Below, piece after piece: positions 42,661-51,335 of a stretch of 54,792 bases of DNA (position 1 is the stretch's first letter; each line of letters starts with the position of its first letter). The translations under genes and the position numbers were made by a program. This DNA is from Akkermansia muciniphila. Its GTDB lineage: Bacteria; Verrucomicrobiota; Verrucomicrobiia; Limisphaerales; BJHT01. Below the pieces are notes generated by a model, which searched no databases, was not told the origin of the DNA, and saw only the letters and a list, made by a program, of their open reading frames with translations. The stretch is from NCBI GenBank assembly GCA_945861535.1, contig CAMAUZ010000054.1, positions 1-54,792 on the forward strand. The letters are read 5' to 3'.

Positions 42661-44610
42661 ATGAAGGCACATTTCATTCTCAGCACGGTGACCGCCCTGC
42701 TCTTGCTCTCCGCGCGGGCGCAGGGTGATCCGCTGGCACCGAAGACCGAGAGTTTTTCCGGTGACTACAAACTGGTTCGCGTGGCGGTCGAGCCTTTGTG
42801 GCCCGCGCGGGGCAAAGAGAAGGGGCTGCGGCCGTTCACGCTGCTGGCCACGTTTCGCGACGGCGTCCCGGCGGGGGCGTGGGCGCACGGCGTGAGCGCG
42901 ACGCCCGCTGCGATGCACCTACGCGAGCGTGACGCGCGCCTGACCGCCGATGCGCTCAAGGGCCGGCTGGGCTTATTCTTTGGCGATGGAACCATCGGCA
43001 GCGCCGCCGCGTGGACGCGCCTCGAACTGGATTTGAAAATCTCCGCCGGCGTCGTGGCGGGCACCGTCGCGCTGAATGATGGAAAGCCGGTGAGTGCGAA
43101 GGGTGTGCTGGTATCGGAACCCGAACTTTCCAAGGCGAACATGTTCGCTCCAGGCAAGGACTGGCCGGCGTGGCAGGGTGTGGATGCGTCGGTGCGCGGA
43201 CCGTCGAGCGGCGCGGCACTGGTCGAGTCGTGGGCGCAGGCGCGGCCCGTGTGGCGCAGCGAGGCCGTGCTGCCGGTGAGCTACGGCAACGCCGCGGATT
43301 TCCGCTACGCGTTGCGCGCGGCGGCGCAGGGCACGTGCGGCGGCGCCAGCTCGCCGGTGGTCGCGGGCGGACGGGTGTTCAGTTATTTCTATCAGCCGAG
43401 CGGGGCGGTGGATGAAACTGCGGCCACGGCGGCGCTGGCCAAATCGGACAAACCGCTCGCGGATTTCCAGCAGGCGTGGGTGCGCGACATGTATCGCCTC
43501 TCCGCCGACGATGTGGTCCTCGCGCTCGATGCCGCCACGGGCCGCCTGCTCTGGCGCACGACGTTCCCGCAGCGCACCCTCAATCTGCAAACCCACAAAC
43601 ATCGCGGCGTGAATCCGACGCCGCTCATCGCGGGCGACGCGCTCTTTGTTCCGACCTACACCGGGCGCGTCTATCGCCTCGCGGCCGCGACGGGCGCGGT
43701 GCGGTGGGAGTTCCCTGCCGCGGCGACGAAACCCTTCATCGGCAAGACCGGGCAAGGTGGCAGCGGTGACGTGCCGGTCGGCTGCGCTTCGCCCGTTCTC
43801 CTCGGCGGCACGCTGGGCGTCACCTTGCGGAACGAACTCGTCGGCATCGCGGCGGAGAACGGAAGGCAGCTCTGGAAGGTGAACGTCGGCCGCGACGCGC
43901 AGCTCTACGCGTGGCACGAGGCGTTTCTCGCGGTGGGCGAAAAGCCGGCGCTCAAGAAAGGCGACGCCTCGTCCGCGCTGCTCACGCTCGTCAACCCCGC
44001 CGACGGACGCGTCCTCTGGCAGGCCGAGGCCGATTTCCCCCGCACCTACCGCCAGCCCGTTATCGCTGGCGACCTGCTCCTCGCCTATCGGTTCGGCGCG
44101 GATGCCGCCAACAACATCACCGACGGCGCGAAGAACTCGCTGCTCGCGTTTCACCTGCGCGCCGACGGCATCGCGCCCGCCTGGACGCTCACCGGCCTGC
44201 CGACTGTCACCGACAGCTACGGACTCGCGGCGCACGACGGCCACGCCTACCTCTCCGGCGAGAGCGAGGTCTGGGCCGTCTCGCTGCGTGACGGCAAAGT
44301 GGTGGCGAGAGTCACCGGCACCGGCGGCGCGCGCACGCAGGTGATGTGGACGGCGGAGGATCGCCTCTTCCTTTGTCCCGAGGGCCGCCACGGCACCTGC
44401 GGCCTCACCATGCTCACCGCCCACGGCCCGCAGATGCGACTGCTCGGCGGGGATGAGTTCCAGTGGCACAACTGGCGCGGCGCGTGGCTGGTCGAGAACC
44501 CCTTCGCCACCGCTTATGCCAATCACCAGATCATTCATCCCGTAGTGGATGGTCGCCTTTTCGTCCGTGGCGCGGACGGCATTTATTGCTACGATCTCCG
44601 GAAACCATGA
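42661..44610 (+). CDS. Exported PQQ-like beta-propeller protein with an N-terminal extension
   Basis: 649 aa with a signal peptide (MKAHFILSTVTALLLLSARA). Residues about 25-165 form an extra beta-rich domain (PFTLLATFRDGVPAG, GRLGLFFGDGTIG), followed by PQQ-type blades: ALDAATGRLLWRTTF, RLAAATGAVRWEF, GIAAENGRQLWKVNV, LVNPADGRVLWQAEAD. The final blade, GADGIYCYDLRKP, closes the propeller. The stop overlaps the sulfatase ATG by 4 bp (ATGA at 44607), starting a run of four coupled genes. A structural or binding role in polymer processing is likely; enzyme activity cannot be read from the motifs. Confidence 0.87.
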   Translation: MKAHFILSTVTALLLLSARAQGDPLAPKTESFSGDYKLVRVAVEPLWPARGKEKGLRPFTLLATFRDGVPAGAWAHGVSATPAAMHLRERDARLTADALKGRLGLFFGDGTIGSAAAWTRLELDLKISAGVVAGTVALNDGKPVSAKGVLVSEPELSKANMFAPGKDWPAWQGVDASVRGPSSGAALVESWAQARPVWRSEAVLPVSYGNAADFRYALRAAAQGTCGGASSPVVAGGRVFSYFYQPSGAVDETAATAALAKSDKPLADFQQAWVRDMYRLSADDVVLALDAATGRLLWRTTFPQRTLNLQTHKHRGVNPTPLIAGDALFVPTYTGRVYRLAAATGAVRWEFPAAATKPFIGKTGQGGSGDVPVGCASPVLLGGTLGVTLRNELVGIAAENGRQLWKVNVGRDAQLYAWHEAFLAVGEKPALKKGDASSALLTLVNPADGRVLWQAEADFPRTYRQPVIAGDLLLAYRFGADAANNITDGAKNSLLAFHLRADGIAPAWTLTGLPTVTDSYGLAAHDGHAYLSGESEVWAVSLRDGKVVARVTGTGGARTQVMWTAEDRLFLCPEGRHGTCGLTMLTAHGPQMRLLGGDEFQWHNWRGAWLVENPFATAYANHQIIHPVVDGRLFVRGADGIYCYDLRKP

Positions 44611-46151
44611 AGCCACGCTTCCGATCCTCGCGCTTCCGTGCCCACCCCACCGTGCTCGCTCCCGGCGCTCTCGGCACCGCCGCCGCTATTGTCGCCGCCT
44701 GCCTCCTGTGGCTCGGACTGACCTCGCCAGTCGCGGCACAGACCGCCGCGCGCAAGCAACCCAACCTCGTCGTCATCCTCGCGGATGATCTCGGCTACGG
44801 GGACCTGGGGTGCTTCGGGCAGAAACTGCTCCAGACACCGCGCCTCGACGCGATGGCAGCGGAAGGGATGCGCTTCACGCAGTTCTACGCGGGCAGCGCG
44901 GTCTGCGCACCGTCGCGTTGCGTGCTGCTCACGGGCCGGCACGCGAGCCGCGCGGTCGTGCGCGGCAACTCGCTCAAACCCATCATGCTCCCGCCCGGCC
45001 AGCCGACCGTGGCCTCGGTGCTCAAGACGGCGGGCTACGCCACGGCGTGCATCGGCAAGTGGGGCGTCGGCACGCCGGACAACCTCACAAATCCCAACGA
45101 CGTGGGTTTCGATCACTTCTTCGGCTACGTGAACATGTGGCACGCGCACAACTTTTTCCCCGAGTTCCTCGTGCGAAACGGCCAGGTCGTGCCGCTCAAA
45201 AACGAAGTCGGCGAGGCGTGGAAGAAATTCCAAGACCCGAAGCTGCCCGACGCCGGCCGCGGCGTGGCGGTGAAGCGCGTCGAGTATGCGCCGGACCTGT
45301 TCGTGGACGACGCCCTCCGCTTCATCCGTGAGCAGCAGAAGAAGCCGTTCTTCCTCTATCTCGCGCTGAACACGCCGCACGCGAACAACGAGGCCGGCGC
45401 GAAGGGCATGGAAGTGCCGGACCTCGGCGAGTTCGCCACCAAGGACTGGCCCGAGCCGGAGAAAGGCTTCGCCGCGATGGTCCGCAATCTCGACCGCGAC
45501 ACCGGACGGCTGCTCGATTTGCTCAAGGAACTGGGCCTCGCCGCGAACACGCTCGTCATCTTCACCTCCGACAACGGCCCGCATCAGGAAGGCGGACACA
45601 AGGCCGACTTCTTCAACTCGTCCGGCAAGTTTCGCGGCATCAAGCGCGCCCTCAGCGAAGGCGGCATCCGCGTGCCGATGATCGCGTGGTGGCCCGGCAC
45701 CGTTCCCGCCGGCAGCGAGAACGACCGCCAATGGTACTTCGGCGACCTGCTGGCCACCGCCGCCGAACTCGCCGGAGCCAAACCGCCCGAGAACCTCGAC
45801 AGCGACAGCCTCGTCCCCGCGCTCCACGGACAGATCGAAAAAGACCAATGGAAACGCAAGAGCCGTCTCTACTGGGAGACCTACGAGGGCGCGTCCACCC
45901 AAGCCGTGCGTTTTGGCAAATGGAAAGCCATCCGTTCGCCCATGTTCACCGGCGAACTCGAGCTGTACGACCTCTCGAATGATCTCCAAGAAAAACGCAC
46001 CTACGCCGTGCGCCGTCCCGACCTGACCCGCCACGCCACCAAACTCCTCGACGAAACCCACCGCCCCGATCCCAACTGGCAGGTCACCCCGCCCAAGCCC
46101 AAAGCTGACGGGCCCGCGGCTCCTGCATCGGCAACGACTCCGGCAAAATGA
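44607..46151 (+). CDS. Exported sulfatase (type I, formylglycine), arylsulfatase-like
   Basis: 514 aa from the ATG at 44607, which overlaps the preceding stop. A long signal peptide (AAAIVAACLLWLGLTSPVAA) is followed by PNLVVILADDLGYGDLG (metal Asp60/Asp61), the classic active-site motif C100-APS-R104 CVLLTGRH, CIGKWGVG and TSDNGPHQEGGHK. It is about 50 residues longer than the sulfatase at 32236 and is only distantly similar to it, so it is not a recent duplicate. Predicted to remove sulfate esters outside the cytoplasm. Coupled by 4-bp overlaps to the PQQ propeller upstream and the YbaK-type gene downstream. Confidence 0.94.
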   Translation: MKPRFRSSRFRAHPTVLAPGALGTAAAIVAACLLWLGLTSPVAAQTAARKQPNLVVILADDLGYGDLGCFGQKLLQTPRLDAMAAEGMRFTQFYAGSAVCAPSRCVLLTGRHASRAVVRGNSLKPIMLPPGQPTVASVLKTAGYATACIGKWGVGTPDNLTNPNDVGFDHFFGYVNMWHAHNFFPEFLVRNGQVVPLKNEVGEAWKKFQDPKLPDAGRGVAVKRVEYAPDLFVDDALRFIREQQKKPFFLYLALNTPHANNEAGAKGMEVPDLGEFATKDWPEPEKGFAAMVRNLDRDTGRLLDLLKELGLAANTLVIFTSDNGPHQEGGHKADFFNSSGKFRGIKRALSEGGIRVPMIAWWPGTVPAGSENDRQWYFGDLLATAAELAGAKPPENLDSDSLVPALHGQIEKDQWKRKSRLYWETYEGASTQAVRFGKWKAIRSPMFTGELELYDLSNDLQEKRTYAVRRPDLTRHATKLLDETHRPDPNWQVTPPKPKADGPAAPASATTPAK

Positions 46152-46630
46152 ATCTCGAAGGCTATCTGAAAACCCATGGCGCGCCCCACGAGTTCGTCGC
46201 GAAGCGGGCGACCGTTCACACGGCGGATGCGGCGGATGCCACGGGAATTCCGCTCGAGCGCATCACCAAGTCGCTCGTGGTGCTCGGCGAGACGGGGGCG
46301 GCTTATGTGGCGGTGATTCCCGGCACGCATCGCACACGCCTCAAGGAGGTCGCTCGGGCGGTGGGCGAGAAGAAAGTCCGCCTCTGCCCGTTCGAGGAGG
46401 CGCACAAGTTTTCCGGCTATCCGCCGGGGGCCACGCCGCCGGTGAACTATCACAAAATCAAAGCCGTGGTCGTGGATGAGGTGCTGCGGCAATGGGAATG
46501 GATTTACGGCGGCGGCGGAACCAACGAGCGCCTCGTGAAGCTTCGCACGGAGGATGTCGTGCGGCTCAATGGCGCGGCGGTCGCGGCCATTTCGGAAGCG
46601 CCTGCGGCGCGGGAGGGTGCGGACCGATGA
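46148..46630 (+). CDS. YbaK/EbsC-family aminoacyl-tRNA deacylase-like protein
   Basis: 160 aa, cytoplasmic. YbaK-fold features are visible: an N-terminal LKTHGAPHEFVAKRATVHTA, the ITKSLVVLGETGAAYVAVIP strand with the conserved Lys, KKVRLCPFEEAHKFSGYPPG with the GYxxGxxPP-type loop, and the C-terminal YGGGGTNERLVKL. Family members hydrolyse mischarged aminoacyl-tRNAs such as Cys-tRNA(Pro). The length is normal. The gene overlaps the sulfatase upstream and the WD40 gene downstream by 4 bp each. This is a strange place for a translation-quality enzyme and may be a fortuitous operon. Confidence 0.9.
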   Translation: MNLEGYLKTHGAPHEFVAKRATVHTADAADATGIPLERITKSLVVLGETGAAYVAVIPGTHRTRLKEVARAVGEKKVRLCPFEEAHKFSGYPPGATPPVNYHKIKAVVVDEVLRQWEWIYGGGGTNERLVKLRTEDVVRLNGAAVAAISEAPAAREGADR

Positions 46631-47592
46631 GGCTGATTCTGCGCCTCGTCACGGTGGTTTTCGCGATGGCAGCGGCGGAGGGTGTCGCCGATGACATTTC
46701 GGAACCGATGTTCTTGCGCGGGCACGGGCAGGAGTGGTGGGTCGCGGCGGTGCAGTTCAGCCCGGATGGAAAACGGCTCGTGTCCGGCGGCGAGGATGAG
46801 GCGGTGAAAGTGTGGGACATGCACAGCGGCAAGGTGCTGTGGTCGGTGCGCGAAGAGGGGGCGGCGGTGACGGCGGTGACGTTTAGTCCGAATGGCAGGC
46901 TGGTTGTCGCGGGGCGCTGGGATGGCTTGCTAAGGCTGCGGGACGCGCGGACGGGCGAGTTGCGCGTGAGCTTGCGCGGGCATCGGGAGAACATCACGGC
47001 AGTGGCTTTCAGTCCGGACGGCAAGCGTCTCGCGTCGGGGAGCGGCGATGACACGTTGCGCATCTGGGACACCGCGAGCGGCAAGGAACTGCGGGAACTC
47101 GACGCGGGCAACGAATACGATGTGACCGCGGTGGCGTTCAGCCCGGATGGCCGGCGCATCGTGTCGGGCGACGGCGAGAACATCGTGCGCATCTGGGAGA
47201 CCGACAGCGGCGAGGAGGTGAGCAAGCTCGAAGGGCATACGGCGGCGATTTCCGCGGTGGCGTGGAGCGGCGATGGCCGGCGGATTGTCTCGGGGAGTTG
47301 GGACCGCTCGCTGCGCGTCTGGGATGCCGCGAGCGGGAAGGCCGTGGCGACGCTGCCGGGGCACACAGATGAAGTGACCGGCGTGGTCTTCAGCGCCGAC
47401 GGCTCGCGCATCGTCTCGGGAGGCGCGGATGACACGGTGCGCGTCTGGGATGCCCGCACTCACCGCCTGCTGCTCACGCTGCGCGCTGGTTTGGAAAAGG
47501 TGACCGCGATTGCCCTCAGCCCGGACGGGAAACGCGTCGCCGCCAGCGGGAAAGGCGGGTTGAAGATTTGGGATCTGCCGGGTAGGAAATGA
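46627..47592 (+). CDS. Exported WD40-repeat protein
   Basis: 321 aa from the ATG at 46627, which overlaps the YbaK stop by 4 bp; a signal peptide (LILRLVTVVFAMAAAEGVA) supports this start. Seven WD40 repeats fill the rest, for example VQFSPDGKRLVSGGEDEAVK, VAFSPDGKRLASGSGDDTLR, VAWSGDGRRIVSGSWDRSLR and VVFSADGSRIVSGGADDTVR, each ending in VWD, IWD or IWE. It should form one closed seven-bladed propeller outside the cytoplasm. The high likeness of the repeats points to recent internal amplification. The partner is unknown. Confidence 0.93.
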   Translation: MRLILRLVTVVFAMAAAEGVADDISEPMFLRGHGQEWWVAAVQFSPDGKRLVSGGEDEAVKVWDMHSGKVLWSVREEGAAVTAVTFSPNGRLVVAGRWDGLLRLRDARTGELRVSLRGHRENITAVAFSPDGKRLASGSGDDTLRIWDTASGKELRELDAGNEYDVTAVAFSPDGRRIVSGDGENIVRIWETDSGEEVSKLEGHTAAISAVAWSGDGRRIVSGSWDRSLRVWDAASGKAVATLPGHTDEVTGVVFSADGSRIVSGGADDTVRVWDARTHRLLLTLRAGLEKVTAIALSPDGKRVAASGKGGLKIWDLPGRK

Positions 47593-47621
47593 ACCCGCAG
47601 CCAGCTGTTGAAATGAACCGC

Positions 47622-47653
47622 GAAACACACGAAACACACGAAACACACGAAAG
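47622..47653. repeat. 9-bp tandem repeat (GAAACACAC)
   Basis: Three exact copies at 47622-47630, 47631-47639 and 47640-47648, followed by a partial GAAAG. It stands 30 bp after the WD40 gene, at the start of the 614-bp gap 47593-48206. Confidence 0.85.
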
Positions 47654-47750
47654 CAAACGGTTGGGAGGAGGCGTGGCACCGTGTTCTCGAACTCAGTGGT
47701 GCGTTCGGAGCCGCTCTTCCGCACCCCGGCCCGCAGGGAGATTTTCGTTT

Positions 47751-47956
47751 AGCCCCAACGGGGCGGCCCCATACCAGCCCAGGGCGGAGTGGAGCGCAGC
47801 CCTGGGTTGGTCCGTCCGAAAAATGCCAAGCCCTGAAGGGGCGAGCCACACCCGGTGCGGCCGTGAGAATGGCCCGCCCCTTCAGGGCTTGGATGTCTCT
47901 CCCCGCGAAAACCTAGGGCGATGCCCTAGGCTGGAAGGTCGCGCCCCGTTGGGGCT
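47751..47956. repeat. 206-bp nested-palindrome element
   Basis: The outer arms 47751-47765 and 47942-47956 are perfect inverted copies (AGCCCCAACGGGGCG). The inner arms 47826-47843 and 47875-47892 are a perfect 18-bp inverted repeat (CCAAGCCCTGAAGGGGCG). Between them lie two further hairpins, CCCAGGGC/GCCCTGGG near 47780-47805 and CCTAGGGC/GCCCTAGG near 47912-47930. No gene is present. Such elements recur between genes in PVC-type genomes (recollection, not checked). Confidence 0.85.
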
Positions 47957-48084
47957 GAACCACGCCGACAGCCCGGCGGCGCAGGCTGCCAGGCTGTGCC
48001 ACCCCCTCTCGTTTTCGAGTTTGGGCTCCAAGCACCTCCTTGCCTCCCTGTGCCTGCTTGCGCTGTTCGCCACGCACCGTGCTC

Positions 48085-48160
48085 GTAGCTCGACATTCCA
48101 ATGTCGAGACGCCCACAGGCTGGGAGCGCCGCCGAACTCGACATTGGAATGTCGAGCTAC
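48085..48160. repeat. 24-bp perfect inverted repeat 46 bp before a DUF1592 gene
   Basis: The arms 48085-48108 and 48137-48160 (GTAGCTCGACATTCC at the left end) are perfect reverse complements around a 28-nt loop. Each arm also holds a CGACATT/AATGTCG hairpin, so a cruciform is possible. The following gene starts at 48207. It may be a transcription-related signal or a mobile repeat. Confidence 0.9.
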
Positions 48161-48206
48161 TCGTGCCGTGCCTCGCTATTGCCCGAGCCTCAATTAGGCC
48201 GACCCC

Positions 48207-50681
48207 ATGAATTTGAAACGCATCATCGCCTGGCTTTGCCTGTTCGCGCCGCTCACCGCAGCGGCGGCGGAGAACGACGAGTTCGGCAGCGTCGTGCAGC
48301 CCTTTTTGCAGCAGCATTGCTTCGCCTGCCACGGGCCGGAGAAACAGAAATCGGGCATTCGTTACGACCGGCTCACCGGCTTCCAACCCGACGCGCGGAA
48401 TCTGTGGACGATGGTTCATGAGCAGCTCTCGGCCGGGGCGATGCCGCCGGAGGACCGCAAGCAACCCACCGCCGCCGAGCGCGCGCGTGTGCTCGCGTGG
48501 ATCGTGAAGGAGCAGCGCGCCCACCGCCCCGGGGCCACGCGCCGGCTGAATCGCCGCGAGCTTTCCGCCGCCTTGCAGGACGTGACGGGCCTCGCGGTGG
48601 ATTACGCCTACAGCCTGCCCGAGGACGGCAAGGTCGCTGGCTTCGACACGGGCGTGACGGGCTTGCAGGACACGGCGGATTCCGTCGCGCAGATGATGGA
48701 GATCGCCCGTCGCGCCGTGGATGGCATCCGCTTTCTGGAGCCCGCGCCGGGCACTGTTTTGAGCGTCGATCTGCGCGGCGCGAAGGACGCCCGCAAGGCG
48801 CTCGACGATTGGAAGAACAGCGGCGTGCGGATGAAAGCGCGCGGCCTGAACCAGCCGGGCACGGGGTTGCTGCTCGAGCCCGAATGGCTGGGCGACCGCA
48901 ACGGGCTGACGTTCAGCGTGCCGCCCCCGCCCAACCGCCACGGCGTGCTGCGCCTTAAGCTGACCGTCTCGGTGCTGAAAGGAAATTTTCCCGGCATCCC
49001 CAATCCGCGGATCTGGGTACGCATCGGCGGCAACACGCTCGCACAACTCGAGATCACGGCTCCGTCCGATCAGCCGCAGGAACTCGTCTTCGAGGCGCAG
49101 GTGGACGAACTCGTCGTGGGCAAGGACGGCATTGGCATCACGCTCGAGAACAAGGTCGAGGTCCCGTATGCGATCGCCGGTTTCGAGAATGAGGAGAAGA
49201 GCAAGCCCGAGGAGAAAATTCCTGGCGGCACGGGCTTGTTCCGGCCGCTGGTGGATCGGAAAAAGCTCACCAAGCCCGAGCAGCAGCCCTTTCCCTTCAT
49301 CGCGCTGCAACGCATTGAGGTGGATACCCACTACGTCGCCGCATGGCCGCCGTCGGAATGGAAGAGCGACCTCGGCGACATCGCGGACAACGCCGCCAGC
49401 GCGCGGCGCCTGCTCGCGCTCTGGCTCGACCGCGCGTGGCGGCGGCCGGCGACGGACGCGGAGTTGCAGCCATTCCTCGCGCTCTACCAGAAGTTCCGGG
49501 GTGACGGCGCAACCTTCGACAACGCACTGCGCGCTGCGTTTCGCTCGGTGCTGCTGGGCGCGCCGTTCCGCTATCTCGCCGCGCCTTCCGACCCCGATCC
49601 CACAACCGCGCGCCACGCCCTCGCGTCGCGGCTGAGTTTCATGCTCAACGGCGCGCCGCCGGACGCGGAACTGCGCCGCCTCGCTGCGGCCGGCAAACTC
49701 ACGGAACCGGCGGTGCTCGACGCGCAGACCGAGCGTCTGCTCGGGAGTCCGCGCAGCGTGGCGTTCGTGCGGCCGTTCGTGACGCAATGGCTCGTGATGG
49801 GCCAGCCAATCACGCTCGCGATGGATCACATTCAGAAGCAGGACTTCCGTTTCGGCCGTCATCTCAAGGCTTCGATGCAGGAGGAAACCATCGCCTACGT
49901 CGCGCAACTGCTCGCGGAGAATCGGCCCGCACGCGAATTGATCCGCAGCGACTGGACGATGATGAACGACATCCTCGCGATCCACTACGCCTACCCGGCG
50001 CTTGAGGGCGGGCGGTTGCGCAAAGTCACGTTGCGTCCCGACGACCCGCGTGGCGGCGGCCTCCTCGGGCACGCCGGCATTCAGTCCATGCTCTGCTGGA
50101 TGGGCGACAACTGGGTGATCTACCGCGGCGCCTGGATCCTGCGCCACATCCTCAATTCGCCCCCGCCTCCGCCGCCGCTCGACGTGCCGGAACTCAATCC
50201 CGCCGACGGCAAGAATCACGGCAAGACCTTCCGGGAACTGCTGAAGCAACATCAGGCCGACGAACGCTGCTCGGTCTGCCACAAGGCGATGGACCCGATG
50301 GGATTCGCCTTTCAAAACTTCGATCTCAGCGGCCGCTGGCGTTCGGTGGAATACGAGCGCTACGACCGCAAGGAACTCGACGGCAAAATCGCCTGGCTTG
50401 GCGTCGGCAAGACGCGCCCCGTGGATGCCGTCGGGAATCTGCCGCGCGGCGAGACGTTCCAAACCTTTGCGGAGTGCAAACAACTGATCGCGGAAAAATA
50501 TCAAAGCGATCTCGTCCTCGGCCTGCTGAAAAATCTCCATCTCTATGCCACCGGTCGCGAGCCCGACGTGGACGCCCTGGCCGAAATCCGCGCCAGCATG
50601 AAACAGCAATCGCCCGACGGCTACCGGCTGCGTGAGTTGGTGCAGGCCACCGTGCGCTCGCGGGCGTTTCTCGAGCCATGA
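48207..50681 (+). CDS. DUF1587/DUF1592/DUF1588/DUF1585 c-type cytochrome-like exported protein
   Basis: 824 aa. A signal peptide (IIAWLCLFAPLTAAAA) is followed by the heme motif C38-FA-CH42 in FLQQHCFACHGPEKQKSG. Then come DUF1587-type LNRRELSAALQDVTGL (near 112-127), a central carbohydrate-binding-like domain (about 175-310), DUF1592 with ALRAAFRSVLLGAPFRYLAA, DUF1588 with a second motif CSVCHKAMDPMGFAFQNFD, and a DUF1585-like C-terminus (NLHLYATGREPDVD). This is the canonical domain set; the 777-aa homologue at 26073 is a more divergent form. Its stop overlaps an HTH-protein gene by 4 bp, and a DUF1552 gene follows that. Confidence 0.93.
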   Translation: MNLKRIIAWLCLFAPLTAAAAENDEFGSVVQPFLQQHCFACHGPEKQKSGIRYDRLTGFQPDARNLWTMVHEQLSAGAMPPEDRKQPTAAERARVLAWIVKEQRAHRPGATRRLNRRELSAALQDVTGLAVDYAYSLPEDGKVAGFDTGVTGLQDTADSVAQMMEIARRAVDGIRFLEPAPGTVLSVDLRGAKDARKALDDWKNSGVRMKARGLNQPGTGLLLEPEWLGDRNGLTFSVPPPPNRHGVLRLKLTVSVLKGNFPGIPNPRIWVRIGGNTLAQLEITAPSDQPQELVFEAQVDELVVGKDGIGITLENKVEVPYAIAGFENEEKSKPEEKIPGGTGLFRPLVDRKKLTKPEQQPFPFIALQRIEVDTHYVAAWPPSEWKSDLGDIADNAASARRLLALWLDRAWRRPATDAELQPFLALYQKFRGDGATFDNALRAAFRSVLLGAPFRYLAAPSDPDPTTARHALASRLSFMLNGAPPDAELRRLAAAGKLTEPAVLDAQTERLLGSPRSVAFVRPFVTQWLVMGQPITLAMDHIQKQDFRFGRHLKASMQEETIAYVAQLLAENRPARELIRSDWTMMNDILAIHYAYPALEGGRLRKVTLRPDDPRGGGLLGHAGIQSMLCWMGDNWVIYRGAWILRHILNSPPPPPPLDVPELNPADGKNHGKTFRELLKQHQADERCSVCHKAMDPMGFAFQNFDLSGRWRSVEYERYDRKELDGKIAWLGVGKTRPVDAVGNLPRGETFQTFAECKQLIAEKYQSDLVLGLLKNLHLYATGREPDVDALAEIRASMKQQSPDGYRLRELVQATVRSRAFLEP

Positions 50682-51145
50682 AGAAGAAATCTGTAAAACG
50701 ACGAGTTGCGAAGACTCCCAGCGCCCGCACCCGCGGAGGTTTCCCGCGTTTTGCCGACCTGCCGGATACCTACGCCGCATTGTGCGAGCTGCACCTGCCC
50801 CGGCCGATTCGTACCGCCGCCGACGCCCGCAGGGCCGCCGCCGTGATCGAATCGATGGCTGGTTTTCCGCTGAATCGCGAACAAGAGGACTATCTGGAAG
50901 TCGTGGCTCGTTTTGCCGACGAATATGATCGGGCGCGCGCACGACCCTTGATCGTCGAGGATGCGAGGACAGTTCTCATTCAGTTTCTGGACGAGTACAA
51001 GATGACCGCCGCCGACCTGTCCCGCCTGTTGGGTGGGAACCGTAATTTGGGTGCGCTGATCCTGCGGGGCGAACGCAACCTGACCCGCGGTCAGATCCGA
51101 AACCTCGCCACTTTTTTCAATGTCAACGAAGACGTGTTTATCTGA
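50678..51145 (+). CDS. HTH-domain protein, HigA-type antitoxin-like, without a visible toxin
   Basis: 155 aa. A basic N-terminus (KKKSVKRRVAKT) precedes a helical part (about 42-90; REQEDYLEVVARFADEYD), and a C-terminal XRE-like helix-turn-helix (about 95-150; LIQFLDEYKMTAADLSRLLG and LTRGQIRNLATFFNVNEDVF). This layout matches the HTH antitoxin family of HigBA-type systems (COG5499-like). A HigB toxin normally lies just upstream, but here the upstream neighbour is the DUF1592 gene, overlapping by 4 bp (ATGA), and no small toxin frame is seen on either side. It may be a solitary regulator of this gene set, or a stray antitoxin. Confidence 0.75.
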   Translation: MKKKSVKRRVAKTPSARTRGGFPRFADLPDTYAALCELHLPRPIRTAADARRAAAVIESMAGFPLNREQEDYLEVVARFADEYDRARARPLIVEDARTVLIQFLDEYKMTAADLSRLLGGNRNLGALILRGERNLTRGQIRNLATFFNVNEDVFI

Positions 51146-51335
51146 ACGCCGACGGGTGCCTTGCCACCTGGTTATGAAGCCCGGTCTGCGACGCGGATCG
51201 CGGTTCGGCGAGAACAGGCGCTGCCATGCCTTTTGAATTCCACTGTTCCCGCCCTGATGCTCAGGGATCGAAAATTTTCCTGTGGAATCTGCCCGCGGCT
51301 GCGTCCAAAACCATGTCACAACCATTTGCCCTGTC

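Noticed and set aside
47622-47653. CRISPR array
   Set aside because: A 9-bp tandem repeat without spacers; no cas gene in the window.
47913-50942. Long - strand open frame (1009 codons)
   Set aside because: Antisense of the second DUF1592 gene and of repeat elements; no domain visible.
50600-51335. HigB-type toxin gene next to the HTH gene
   Set aside because: No small basic RelE/HigB-like frame in either flank; the upstream neighbour is the DUF1592 gene and the downstream gap is not coding.
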